Assembly (NCBI GenBank): GCA_009684525.1
Contig: WKKR01000001.1
Coordinates: 248,001-312,000, forward strand
DNA from: Geobacter sp.
GTDB taxonomy: Bacteria > Desulfobacterota > Desulfuromonadia > Geobacterales > DSM-12255
Length of the DNA stretch: 64,000 bases
Reading direction: 5' to 3'
The notes beneath the pieces were generated by a model that was given only the letters and a program-made list of their open reading frames with translations, was not told the DNA's origin and searched no databases. A program made the position numbers and the translations under genes. Every line of letters begins with the position of its first letter. Position 1 is the stretch's first letter. Below are positions 40,645 to 48,876 of the stretch, in pieces.

Positions 40645-42153
40645 ATGGCTGCCAACAAGAACATCGTCATCTGTTCCGACGGTACCGGTAACTCTGCCAT
40701 CAAAGACCGCGGTACCAACGTGTTCAAGATCTTCGAGGCCGTGGATATCTACGGCCATTGGGACGACCCGTCATTACGACCACAGGTTGCCGTTTACGAC
40801 GACGGTGTCGGTACCGAAGGCTTCAAACCGCTGCGCATTCTGGGAGGCGCCTTTGGCTGGGGGCTCGGCAGGAATATCCGTCAGCTTTATACCGAACTGG
40901 CACGGGTCTATGAACCGGGTGACAGCATCTACCTGTTCGGATTCAGCCGCGGGGCATTCACCGTCAGGAGTCTGGCCGGTTTCATCGGTGCCTGCGGCAT
41001 CATCGACCGGGCAAAGCTGGGAGACCGCGATATCCGGTCTTTGGTGGACGAGGCCTACCGTACCTACCGCACCACCTATCGCGGCTGCGGCAACGGGACA
41101 ACGGCGCGGCAGCAGGCAGACAGCTTCCGCCTCGAACATTCAGTGGTGCATGAACAGCATGCCCCTGCAGGGCGGGTGAAGATCCGTTTCATCGGCGTCT
41201 GGGACACGGTCGATGCGGTCGGGCTCCCTATCGACGAGCTTTCCGTCGTTCTCAACAGCATATTTCGCTTCAAATTCCCCGATTACGTGCTGGGCGAGCA
41301 TATCCAGCGGGCTTGTCACGCCCTTTCCATCGATGACGAGCGTCGGACCTTCCACCCGCTCATGTGGGACGAATCCGCAGAACGGCACGAGGAGGGGAAG
41401 GAGCGGATCGAACAGGTCTGGTTTCCCGGCGTCCATTCCAACGTAGGTGGTGGTTACCCGAAGCAGGGAATGTCGCTGGTCTCCCTCTTCTGGATGATGA
41501 ACAAGGCCGAGGAGGCAGAACTACGGTTCGTCGACTGCGACCGTCACCTGGTACTCGACCACCAGAACCCCTTTGACAAGCTCTACGACTCACGGTCGGG
41601 TTTCGGAGTCTATTACCGGTACCTGCCGCGGGATATCGCCAAGATGTGCGATCGTCACGGCACGCTCCCCAAGATCCATCTCAGTGCCATGGAACGGGTC
41701 ATCCAGGGGACCGGCGGCTATGCCCCCGGCAACATTCCGGCAGGGTGCAGCATCGTGGCGACCGGGAATCCGCCCATAGGGCTGATCCCGGTTGGCAAAG
41801 AGATCACGCAGGCCCTCAAGGGGCGGACCTCGCTACTGGATAGTGTCCAGCCGTGGACCTGGCTGCGGCATTATACCCACCTGGCATTCCTGGCCGTGTC
41901 GGTGCTGACCCTGGCTTTTCTCCTCTGGGATTCGTACCGGCAGGCAGGTGGCGAGGGGATATCCTTTTCCCTGGACGGTCTGCTGAAGCTTGCTGTCTGC
42001 ATGATGCAGAACCCCAAGCTCTATGGCGCCCTGATTGCCATTATCATCGTTTTTTACCTGGTCGGGCTGCTGGCGAGCCAGCGGATGGGACGGATCTATT
42101 CCCGTTTCTGGGTTGGTCTGCATGCCAGGCTGCGGGATCAGCTCTATCCCTAG
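40645..42153 (+). CDS. DUF2235 alpha/beta hydrolase with C-terminal membrane helices
   Basis: The 502-residue protein opens with the DUF2235 signature (NIVICSDGTGNSAIKDRGTNVFKI). It contains the nucleophile elbow GFSRGAFT (S101) and a distal segment WFPGVHSNVGGGYP. DUF2235 proteins include phospholipase-type lipases; some are type VI secretion effectors (Tle1), but no secretion genes are near. Two hydrophobic segments near residues 415-435 and 460-480 should anchor it in the inner membrane, which argues for a housekeeping or envelope role. GGGAGG precedes the ATG. The substrate is unknown. Confidence 0.8.
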   Translation: MAANKNIVICSDGTGNSAIKDRGTNVFKIFEAVDIYGHWDDPSLRPQVAVYDDGVGTEGFKPLRILGGAFGWGLGRNIRQLYTELARVYEPGDSIYLFGFSRGAFTVRSLAGFIGACGIIDRAKLGDRDIRSLVDEAYRTYRTTYRGCGNGTTARQQADSFRLEHSVVHEQHAPAGRVKIRFIGVWDTVDAVGLPIDELSVVLNSIFRFKFPDYVLGEHIQRACHALSIDDERRTFHPLMWDESAERHEEGKERIEQVWFPGVHSNVGGGYPKQGMSLVSLFWMMNKAEEAELRFVDCDRHLVLDHQNPFDKLYDSRSGFGVYYRYLPRDIAKMCDRHGTLPKIHLSAMERVIQGTGGYAPGNIPAGCSIVATGNPPIGLIPVGKEITQALKGRTSLLDSVQPWTWLRHYTHLAFLAVSVLTLAFLLWDSYRQAGGEGISFSLDGLLKLAVCMMQNPKLYGALIAIIIVFYLVGLLASQRMGRIYSRFWVGLHARLRDQLYP

Positions 42154-42216
42154 GACCGGCTGACATCATGCCGTAGCAGGCATTCCGGAACGGCACTCAC
42201 GACCTATTTCATCACA

Positions 42217-42615
42217 TCAATCGAATGTCCCTTTCACAAGTTCCACCCGCCAGGTTATTGCAGCCAGGCGGGTGGGTGACGAAGTCTCCAGCTCAGGTGA
42301 AATGGTGGGCAGCGCGAAATTGACTCCCTTGTTGTCGATCTCTGCCGCTGCCCGCTTGGTAAACATCGAAGAGCCAAAACCGAGGGTCATGCCGAGCATG
42401 AGTCCGACACCTGCACCGGTGCCGATATAGCCCCAATGATCGAACGGCTTGTCGGTCAGGGTCATGCATGCCGCCCCCAAGAGCCCCCCGAAGACGCTTC
42501 CGTATAATGAATCCTTCAAAATCTTTTCGTAGGCGTCTTCAGCCCCTGCTGTCGAGGTGCCAAACAGCAAGGACGCCAGAACCAGTACACACACTGCACG
42601 AACAGCACATTTCAT
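42217..42615 (-). CDS. hypothetical envelope protein with glycine-rich membrane segment
   Basis: The 132-residue protein has an N-terminal signal sequence (RAVCVLVLASLLFGTSTAGA). A Gly-rich hydrophobic part (SLYGSVFGGLLGAACM, then YIGTGAGVGLMLGMTLGFG) like a glycine-zipper hairpin follows, then a polar C-terminus with a final beta-like segment (LAAITWRVELVKGTFD). No family is recognised. It lies 72 bases downstream of the lipoprotein gene at 42688-43239 in the same direction, so the two may be cotranscribed. Confidence 0.65.
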   Translation of the reverse strand: MKCAVRAVCVLVLASLLFGTSTAGAEDAYEKILKDSLYGSVFGGLLGAACMTLTDKPFDHWGYIGTGAGVGLMLGMTLGFGSSMFTKRAAAEIDNKGVNFALPTISPELETSSPTRLAAITWRVELVKGTFD

Positions 42616-42687
42616 CGATGGTATCCTTGCACAACCGTGATCACTGCCGGATATAATGCTTACTGCCGATCATGTCCTTGTACCGGC

Positions 42688-43239
42688 TCAGTTTTGCGCA
42701 TACTGCTTTGCCTGTCCCGCCGGTTCGGGAATGCCGGCAATGATATTGGCCTTTTGGATCATGGTATTCATCAACCCCATGGCAGTAAGATTTTCTCCTT
42801 CATCGGTGTCGTTCATGGTCATCCCCCAGAGAAGTCTGCCTGTCACGAGATCAGTCATCTTTGCCGTCACGGAAACGGTGCAGCGGACCAGGCTCTTGGA
42901 GTAAAGGCTGCCTGAGGAGTTGATCGAATCGCACCTGAAATCATTGATGTTTCCATACACTACTGCTGCCAGGTTGTGTGCTTTCAGTTTTTGTCGCATT
43001 TCATCGCTCAAGCCCGAACTATAGAAAGAAGCTTCATTCACCCAATTGCTGGTTATGCTGCGATCAATAACGACATAGCCTTTTGCCACAAGTTCTTGTG
43101 CCAGTCGGTCAGAGGTCTCCTGACCGACATTTTTGTCGACTGGTGAAGAGAATGGCATCAGCGCGACGTTTTTACTCGAATAGGTGGAACATCCTGACAG
43201 TAAAAGAAATGGTAAAAAAGTTGTAATCATAAATCTCAT
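42688..43239 (-). CDS. putative lipoprotein (FlgO/LpoB-like fold)
   Basis: The 183-residue protein has a lipobox (FLLLSGC, Cys about residue 17), so it should be a lipid-anchored envelope protein. The rest (VALMPFSSPVDKNVGQETSDRLAQELVAKGYVVIDRS, then AAVVYGNINDF and GRLLWGMTMNDTD) resembles the CsgG/FlgO/LpoB-like fold. In these proteins an N-terminal strand, a sugar-binding-like helix and a middle strand are usual. Members act in curli export, flagellar rings or peptidoglycan synthase activation; none of those partners is nearby. Function unknown. Confidence 0.7.
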   Translation of the reverse strand: MRFMITTFLPFLLLSGCSTYSSKNVALMPFSSPVDKNVGQETSDRLAQELVAKGYVVIDRSITSNWVNEASFYSSGLSDEMRQKLKAHNLAAVVYGNINDFRCDSINSSGSLYSKSLVRCTVSVTAKMTDLVTGRLLWGMTMNDTDEGENLTAMGLMNTMIQKANIIAGIPEPAGQAKQYAQN

Positions 43240-43457
43240 ACAATCTTCCCCCTTTAGTTACATAAGGACACCCGATATTGGAAGTCCATTCATTACACAT
43301 GTATAGCCTGATAGGTAATTAACAGTAAAATGAGGAAGAATTACGGATAAAATAAGGAGTTATTCATTATAGTCGTCGTAGCTGAATCGGACAACGACAG
43401 GGCGAGTCAGGAGCGCCCGTCGCGGGTACAGGGGGGAATTGCCGGTGATGGCCGGCG

Positions 43458-43485
43458 TTGACAGCTTCTGCAGGCAGGCTACACT
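43458..43485 (+). promoter_or_regulatory. promoter for the 2-oxoacid dehydrogenase operon
   Basis: A perfect TTGACA (43458-43463), a 16-base spacer and TACACT (43480-43485) lie 32 bases before the E1 alpha start. The site overlaps the longest possible reading frame and supports the internal start at 43518. Confidence 0.6.
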
Positions 43486-43517
43486 TTCTCAATCTCACTG
43501 GGGAGGCACGAGCGGCC

Positions 43518-44573
43518 ATGTCCGAAAAGGTGATTGCCACATGTGCGGTACGGCGTCTGGAGATACTGGATGAAAGCGGCGGTGTGGACACCGATCTGAT
43601 GCCCCTTTTGTCCGATGCGGAGATCAGGAGGATGTATGACCTGATGGTCCTGACCCGGACCTTCGACGAACGGGCTCTGGCCCTGCAGCGGGAAGGACGG
43701 CTCGGTACCTACCCGCCGGTGACGGGGCAGGAGGCGGCCCAGGTGGGGAGCGCCCTGGCCTTGCAACCCCGTGACTGGGTATTCCCCTCTTTTCGCGAGA
43801 TGGGGGTACATCTTGCCCTCGGCTTTCCCATGCAACAGCTCTTCCAGTACTGGGCCGGCGACGGACGGGGCCTCAAGACCCCGGACTCCCTCAATATCTT
43901 CCCCATCTGCGTCTCGGTGGGGACCCATATCCCCCATGCCGTTGGCGCTGCCATGGCTGCCCGCTACCGGCGCGATCCAGCCGTAGCGGTCGCCTATTTC
44001 GGTGACGGTGCTACCTCCAAGGGGGATTTTCACGAAGGGTTCAACATGGCCGGGGTGTTCAGGTTGCCGGTGGTGTTCATCTGCCAGAACAACCAGTGGG
44101 CCATCTCCGTACCTCTGACGGGGCAGACTGCGGCCGGAAGCCTGGCGCAGAAGGCATTTGCCTACGGGTTCGAGGGGGTGCAGGTGGATGGCAACGATAT
44201 CTTTGCTGTCTACCGGGCCAGCCGCGATGCGCTGGAAAAGGCCAGAGGAGGCGGAGGGCCGACCTTCATCGAATGTCTCACCTACCGCATGGCCGACCAT
44301 ACCACGGCAGACGATGCCTCCCGCTACCGTTCCCCTGAAGAACTCGCAACATGGTCTGCCAGGGACCCGATCCTGCGTTTGGAGCGGTTTATGGCGCAGA
44401 AAGGCATCTGGAACGAGGCTGAAGGCAAGTCAGTGAAAGAACAGAGCGCTGCGCTGGTTGACGATGCGGTTCGGCTCATGGAGGCGCTACCCCTGCAGGA
44501 GAAGGGGGCGCTGTTTGACGATACGGTGGCTTTCCCCGGTCAGCGACTGACCCGTCAGATGAAGGAACAGTGA
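43518..44573 (+). CDS. pdhA: pyruvate (2-oxoacid) dehydrogenase E1 alpha subunit
   Basis: The 351-residue thiamine-diphosphate enzyme has the binding motif GDGATSKGDFHEGFNMAGVF ending in the QNN pair. The conserved GTYPPVTGQEAAQVG and DASRYRSPEEL segments are also present. With E1 beta it decarboxylates a 2-oxoacid and acylates the lipoyl group of E2. The resemblance is closest to the Gram-positive-type PdhA, though a branched-chain 2-oxoacid dehydrogenase is possible. GGGGAGG lies eleven bases before the ATG. pdhB follows after one base. No E3 gene is in the window. Confidence 0.88.
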   Translation: MSEKVIATCAVRRLEILDESGGVDTDLMPLLSDAEIRRMYDLMVLTRTFDERALALQREGRLGTYPPVTGQEAAQVGSALALQPRDWVFPSFREMGVHLALGFPMQQLFQYWAGDGRGLKTPDSLNIFPICVSVGTHIPHAVGAAMAARYRRDPAVAVAYFGDGATSKGDFHEGFNMAGVFRLPVVFICQNNQWAISVPLTGQTAAGSLAQKAFAYGFEGVQVDGNDIFAVYRASRDALEKARGGGGPTFIECLTYRMADHTTADDASRYRSPEELATWSARDPILRLERFMAQKGIWNEAEGKSVKEQSAALVDDAVRLMEALPLQEKGALFDDTVAFPGQRLTRQMKEQ

Positions 44574-44574
44574 C

Positions 44575-45537
44575 ATGGCACTAGTCAACATGGTCCAGGC
44601 GATCAATCTCGCCCTTCGCCAGGAGATGGAGCGGGACGACCGGGTTGTGCTCCTGGGAGAGGATGTTGGGCGCGACGGCGGGGTATTCCGCATAACCGAC
44701 GGCCTGCTGGAGCGGTTCGGCATCGAGCGGGTTATCGATACCCCCCTCAGCGAGTCGGCCATTGTCGGGGCCTGCATCGGCATGGCCGCCTATGGTCTTC
44801 GCCCCGTGGCAGAAATCCAGTTCATGGGCTTCCTCTATGCGGCCTTTGATCAGCTCTTCTCCCATGCGGCGCGGATCCGGTCGCGCTCCTGTTCCCGCTT
44901 CTCCGCGTCCCTGGTGGTCCGGACCCCCTATGGTGGGGGGATCAAGGCGCCTGAACTCCACGAGGAGAGCACCGAGGCGATGTTCTGCCACATGCCGGGC
45001 CTGAAGGTGGTGGTGCCGTCCGGTCCCTATACGGCCAAGGGGCTCCTGCTGGCAGCCATCCGCGACCCCGACCCGGTGCTCTTCCTGGAGCCGACCCGGC
45101 TCTATCGCCTTCTGAAGGAAGAGGTCCCGGAGGAGGAGTACACCATCCCCCTTGGTCAGGCCCGGGTGGTTCGCGAAGGGAGGGGGGTCACTGTCATCGC
45201 CTGGGGGAGCATGCTGGAGCGGGTGATGAAGTCGGTTGGCGGGTACGATGCCGAGGTGATCGATCTGTTAACCCTGAACCCCTTCGATGCGGAGACGGTG
45301 CTGGCGTCGGTACGAAAGACCGGTCGGGCGGTGATCGTGCATGAGGCGACACAGAGCTGCGGTTTCGGTGCCGAGATCGCAGCAACCCTGGCTTCCGAGG
45401 GGATTTTCCATCTGCGGGCGCCGGTGCAGCGGGTAACGGCACCGGACGTGACCATGCCGCTTCCCTCCCTGGAGGAGTATTACCTGCCAACGGCGGAGCA
45501 GATACGCCTGGCAATCGACGATGTGATGAGGTACTGA
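44575..45537 (+). CDS. pdhB: pyruvate (2-oxoacid) dehydrogenase E1 beta subunit
   Basis: The 320-residue transketolase-like subunit shows the typical start (LVNMVQAINLALRQEMERDDRVVLLGEDVG), GVFRITDGLLERFG, and the C-terminal domain (VTVIAWGSMLERVMK, then VIDLLTLNPFDAETV). It completes the E1 active site with PdhA. One base separates it from the pdhA stop, and one base from pdhC, so the three proteins should be made in step. Confidence 0.9.
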   Translation: MALVNMVQAINLALRQEMERDDRVVLLGEDVGRDGGVFRITDGLLERFGIERVIDTPLSESAIVGACIGMAAYGLRPVAEIQFMGFLYAAFDQLFSHAARIRSRSCSRFSASLVVRTPYGGGIKAPELHEESTEAMFCHMPGLKVVVPSGPYTAKGLLLAAIRDPDPVLFLEPTRLYRLLKEEVPEEEYTIPLGQARVVREGRGVTVIAWGSMLERVMKSVGGYDAEVIDLLTLNPFDAETVLASVRKTGRAVIVHEATQSCGFGAEIAATLASEGIFHLRAPVQRVTAPDVTMPLPSLEEYYLPTAEQIRLAIDDVMRY

Positions 45538-45538
45538 C

Positions 45539-46714
45539 ATGGCCTATGAATTCAGACTTTCCGATCTGGGCGAAGGGATCGCCGAGGCGGAACTGCGCAA
45601 ATGGCTGGTTCGTGAAGGCGAGCGGATTACCGAGCATCAGCCGGTGCTGGAGGTGGAGACCGACAAGTCGGTGGTGGAATTGCCGTCACCGCGAGCAGGG
45701 GTGGTCAGGCAGGTGCATCGTCGGGAAGGCGAGACTGTCAGGGTCGGGGAACTCCTGCTCACCATTGCAGACGTCGAAGAGGCACCGGAACAGAGGGAGA
45801 CACAGCGTCCCGCCTCAGTGGGGATCGTCGGGACCCTCCCCGAGGCGGATGAAGAGACGCAGGTACTCGCCACCCCCCTGGTCCGGAAACTGGCGAGGGA
45901 GCGGGGGATCGACCTCAAGGAGATCAGGGGGAGCGGACCGCATGGCAGCATTACGCCTGATGACCTGGAGAAAAAGGGGGCGACCGGGCAGCGGGAAGTC
46001 GCGAGTTACGGGCAGGTGGAGCGTTTGCCGCTCAAGGGGGTGCGCCGCGCCGTTGCCCGCAATGTCATGGCTTCCCAGCGCAATACCGCCTTTGTTACCG
46101 GCATGGAGGAGGCCGACATCACCGAACTATGGCAGATGCGCCAGCGGGAGCAGCAGGAGGTCGAGTCTCGCGGCAGTCACCTGACCTTTCTCCCCTTCAT
46201 CATCAAGGCTGCCCAGCATGCGCTTCGCGAGCACCCCTATCTCAACGCCTCCATCGACGACGCCACAGAGGAGATCATTCTCAAGAAGGAGTTTCATTTC
46301 GGCATTGCCGTGGATACGCCGGACGGTCTGATGGTGCCGGTGGTCCGTGACGTGGACCGGAAAAATATCGTCGAATTGGCAAAGGAGCTCCGGGTACTGG
46401 GGGTGAAGGCGCGTAATCGGACCATCACTGCCGAGGAGATGCGGGGGAGCAGTTTCACCATCACCAATTACGGGCATTTCGGCGGTCTCTTTGCCACGCC
46501 GATCATCAACTGGCCCGACGTGGCGATCCTCGGGTGCGGACGCATCGTGGACCGGCCCTGGGTGCACCAGGGGGAGATCGTCATCAGGAAGATACTTCAC
46601 CTGTCGCTCACCTTCGACCATCGCGTCACCGATGGCGCCGATGCGGCCCAGTTTCTCGCCAGGTTCGTCGCCTTTCTGGAGGACCCGGCGCTGCTCTTCC
46701 TGGAAAGCGTCTAG
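45539..46714 (+). CDS. pdhC: dihydrolipoamide acyltransferase E2 component
   Basis: The 391-residue core protein has one lipoyl domain (lipoyl Lys in VETDKSVVELPSPRAG), one subunit-binding domain (ATPLVRKLARERGIDLKEIRGSGP) and a catalytic domain ending in LTFDHRVTDGADAAQFL with the active His and Asp. It takes the acyl group from E1 and passes it to CoA. One lipoyl domain is the simple form found in many bacteria. Substrate (pyruvate or branched-chain) is not settled by sequence alone. It converges on the amino acid dehydrogenase gene, 36 bases away. Confidence 0.9.
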   Translation: MAYEFRLSDLGEGIAEAELRKWLVREGERITEHQPVLEVETDKSVVELPSPRAGVVRQVHRREGETVRVGELLLTIADVEEAPEQRETQRPASVGIVGTLPEADEETQVLATPLVRKLARERGIDLKEIRGSGPHGSITPDDLEKKGATGQREVASYGQVERLPLKGVRRAVARNVMASQRNTAFVTGMEEADITELWQMRQREQQEVESRGSHLTFLPFIIKAAQHALREHPYLNASIDDATEEIILKKEFHFGIAVDTPDGLMVPVVRDVDRKNIVELAKELRVLGVKARNRTITAEEMRGSSFTITNYGHFGGLFATPIINWPDVAILGCGRIVDRPWVHQGEIVIRKILHLSLTFDHRVTDGADAAQFLARFVAFLEDPALLFLESV

Positions 46715-46750
46715 CCCTGGGGGCAGATCAATGGATGCTCGAGAGGTGGG

Positions 46751-47842
46751 TCAGTGGTCGCGGTAGACCATGGCGCGGTGTACCCGCTCCATGGCCAGGG
46801 TAATGGCGGCATCGCGGGGGAGGATGTTTCGTGCTGCGGAATGTTCGAGGATCTGGCGGGTGTTGCTCCTGATCCGATCGTCGATGTTCGCGAACGCCTC
46901 TGGCGCGGATTTGCCTGCATATTCCATGGCAGCCATGATGACACCGCCGGCATTGGCGATAAAATCGGGCACCACCAGGATGCCCTTGTTGTACAGCATC
47001 TGCTCTGCTTTTGCCGTGGCCGGAATATTCGCTCCCTGCAGGATGAGGCGGGCCGTGATCTCCGCGGCATTCCCCTCGTTGATAACGTCGGGGGTTGCTG
47101 CCGGGATGATGATGTCGCTGGGTACGGCAAAGATGGTTTCCGCGGCGATCCTGCTCCCTTTGCCGTAGGCGGCGACGCTGCCATGCTCTTCCTTGACCCG
47201 CGCCAACTCGTCGAAATCGATGCCGGACGGATCGTAGACGCATCCGCGCGAGTCCGAGGCAGCTACCAAAACGGCTCCCCTGGCGCAGAGAAAGCGGGCT
47301 GCTGCCCTGCCCACGTTTCCGTATCCCTGTATCACCAACCGTGCCCCGTTCAGATCCACTCCTGCCATGGGGGCTGAAACCTCGGCGCAGGCCGCAAGTC
47401 CATATCCGGTTGCACCCAGCTTGTCCAGCGGCAGTCCGCCAATCTCCTCGGGAAGCCCGACAGCGCGTCCGGTTTCGTCGTGGATCCAGGCCATGGCCGT
47501 TTCATTGCTCCCCATGTCCGGTCCCGGTATGTAGTCCTGAAGATCGCGGATCATGCGGGCAAAGACGCGAAAGGCCCGCTCTTTGTTGGATGAAAGCGGA
47601 TCGACAATGATCCCTGCTTTGGCTCCGCCGTGGGGAAGCCCGGCAATGGAGTTCTTCAGCGTCATGGTCCTGGCCAGCCGCCATACCTCTGAGGTGCTGA
47701 CCCGGGGAGAGACCCGCACCCCGCCGATGGCCGGTCCCAGTGCCACGTTGTCGATCACAACTACTGCTCTCAGACGATCTTTGGATGAATAGAGGTTGAT
47801 TACCCTTGCAGGGCCGATATCATCATAGGTAATGTTGCACAT
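46751..47842 (-). CDS. Glu/Leu/Phe/Val family amino acid dehydrogenase
   Basis: The 363-residue NAD(P)-dependent enzyme has the family motif SIAGLPHGGAKAGI with the catalytic Lys (about K75) and a second Lys in TLKNS. An NAD-binding fold contains IQGYGNVGRAAARF. It converts an amino acid to its 2-oxoacid and ammonia, or the reverse. The length (about 360 rather than 420-450) fits leucine/valine/phenylalanine dehydrogenases better than glutamate dehydrogenase. ATG 47842 has AGAGGTGA upstream; an earlier ATG (47866) overlaps that site. Facing the oxoacid dehydrogenase operon, it could feed it branched-chain oxoacids; this is inference. Confidence 0.87.
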   Translation of the reverse strand: MCNITYDDIGPARVINLYSSKDRLRAVVVIDNVALGPAIGGVRVSPRVSTSEVWRLARTMTLKNSIAGLPHGGAKAGIIVDPLSSNKERAFRVFARMIRDLQDYIPGPDMGSNETAMAWIHDETGRAVGLPEEIGGLPLDKLGATGYGLAACAEVSAPMAGVDLNGARLVIQGYGNVGRAAARFLCARGAVLVAASDSRGCVYDPSGIDFDELARVKEEHGSVAAYGKGSRIAAETIFAVPSDIIIPAATPDVINEGNAAEITARLILQGANIPATAKAEQMLYNKGILVVPDFIANAGGVIMAAMEYAGKSAPEAFANIDDRIRSNTRQILEHSAARNILPRDAAITLAMERVHRAMVYRDH

Positions 47843-47926
47843 CGATAGTTCACCTCTACTGATCATGATGGGGAAACCGCATCCCGCGGCTGCCGTCGCA
47901 CTGCTCGTCCGTGAATCGACTTCTCA

Positions 47927-47954
47927 GTTGTAGCAGAAATGCGGCAGAATGCAA
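47927..47954 (-). promoter_or_regulatory. candidate promoter for the amino acid dehydrogenase
   Basis: On the minus strand TTGCAT (47954-47949), a 16-base spacer and TACAAC (47932-47927) are seen. The leader would be about 80 bases. Confidence 0.4.
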
Positions 47955-48148
47955 TCCCATCCAGGCGTCACGCGGGATGATAACAACCGGGGGAAGGGTA
48001 GTGCTCCGATTCTGACGGAATACTGTGCACGCACAAACCCGCTCAGAGCGGCAACAACCTGCCGCGGCAGCAATGAGCGGGACGATTTGCTGCATATTCC
48101 CCTACAGATGCGAAGTTTTTACCTCTTCTCAACTGAAAGGACACAGAG

Positions 48149-48181
48149 TTGTAACAATATGGTGGTAATGTGACAAAAATC
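48149..48181 (+). promoter_or_regulatory. possible Pho box upstream of phoB
   Basis: Three 11-base units (48149-48159, 48160-48170, 48171-48181) each end near AAT with an exact 11-base period. This is the spacing PhoB uses, but the TGTCA-type half site is poor, so the call is tentative. Confidence 0.35.
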
Positions 48182-48201
48182 TTACATCCGGCAGGGTTTC
48201 C

Positions 48202-48876
48202 ATGAAGATCTTGATAGTTGAAGATGAGCGTGACCTGGCAGAGCTTCTGGCATTCAACCTGGAGAAGGAGGGGTACCAGACCCTGGTTGCCCTTGACGGG
48301 CGGACCGGTCTGGAGCGGGTGAGAACCGAGAAGCCCGACCTGATCGTTCTCGACCTGATGCTTCCGGAGGTGAACGGTATCGACTTCTGCAAGCATCTGC
48401 GCAAGCAGGAGAGCACCGCAGCACTGCCGGTGATCATGGTGACGGCCAAGGGGGAGGAGATCGACAAGGTGGTCGGGTTCGAGGTCGGAGCCGACGATTA
48501 CCTGGTGAAACCCTTCTCGACCAGAGAGCTCCTCTTGCGCATCAAGGCGGTACTGCGGCGCACCGTGGCGGATGACAGCAGCGGCAAGAGTATTCTGGTC
48601 GGTCCGCTGATGGTCGATACGGTGCGGCATCGCGTTACGGTCAACAACGAGGAGGTGGTGCTTACCTCCACGGAGTTCAAGTTGCTGCTGACCCTGGCGG
48701 AGCGCCTGGGCAGGATGCAAAGCCGGGAGCACCTCCTCAGCCACGTCTGGGGATACAACCACACGGCTGACACGCGGACCGTGGATACCCATATAACCAG
48801 GTTGAGAAGCAAGCTGGGCGAGGCTGGAGAGATGATAAAGACCGTGCGTGGCTTCGGCTACAAGATGGAGGCCTGA
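48202..48876 (+). CDS. phoB: phosphate regulon response regulator PhoB
   Basis: The 224-residue OmpR/PhoB-type regulator has a receiver domain (VEDERDLAE, phospho-acceptor D51 in LIVLDLMLPE, Lys in YLVKPFS). A C-terminal winged helix (LTSTEFKLLLTLAERLGRMQSREHLL, then RTVDTHITRLRSKLG) binds Pho boxes. It activates transport genes when phosphate is low. AGGG precedes the ATG. Its stop overlaps the phoR start by one base. Confidence 0.93.
   Translation: MKILIVEDERDLAELLAFNLEKEGYQTLVALDGRTGLERVRTEKPDLIVLDLMLPEVNGIDFCKHLRKQESTAALPVIMVTAKGEEIDKVVGFEVGADDYLVKPFSTRELLLRIKAVLRRTVADDSSGKSILVGPLMVDTVRHRVTVNNEEVVLTSTEFKLLLTLAERLGRMQSREHLLSHVWGYNHTADTRTVDTHITRLRSKLGEAGEMIKTVRGFGYKMEA

Larger units (their letters stand above)
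47843..48201. other. divergent intergenic region between the amino acid dehydrogenase and phoB
   Basis: About 360 bases without a gene. They hold the minus-strand promoter candidate at 47927-47954 and the Pho-box-like repeats before phoB. Nothing else stands out. Confidence 0.5.
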
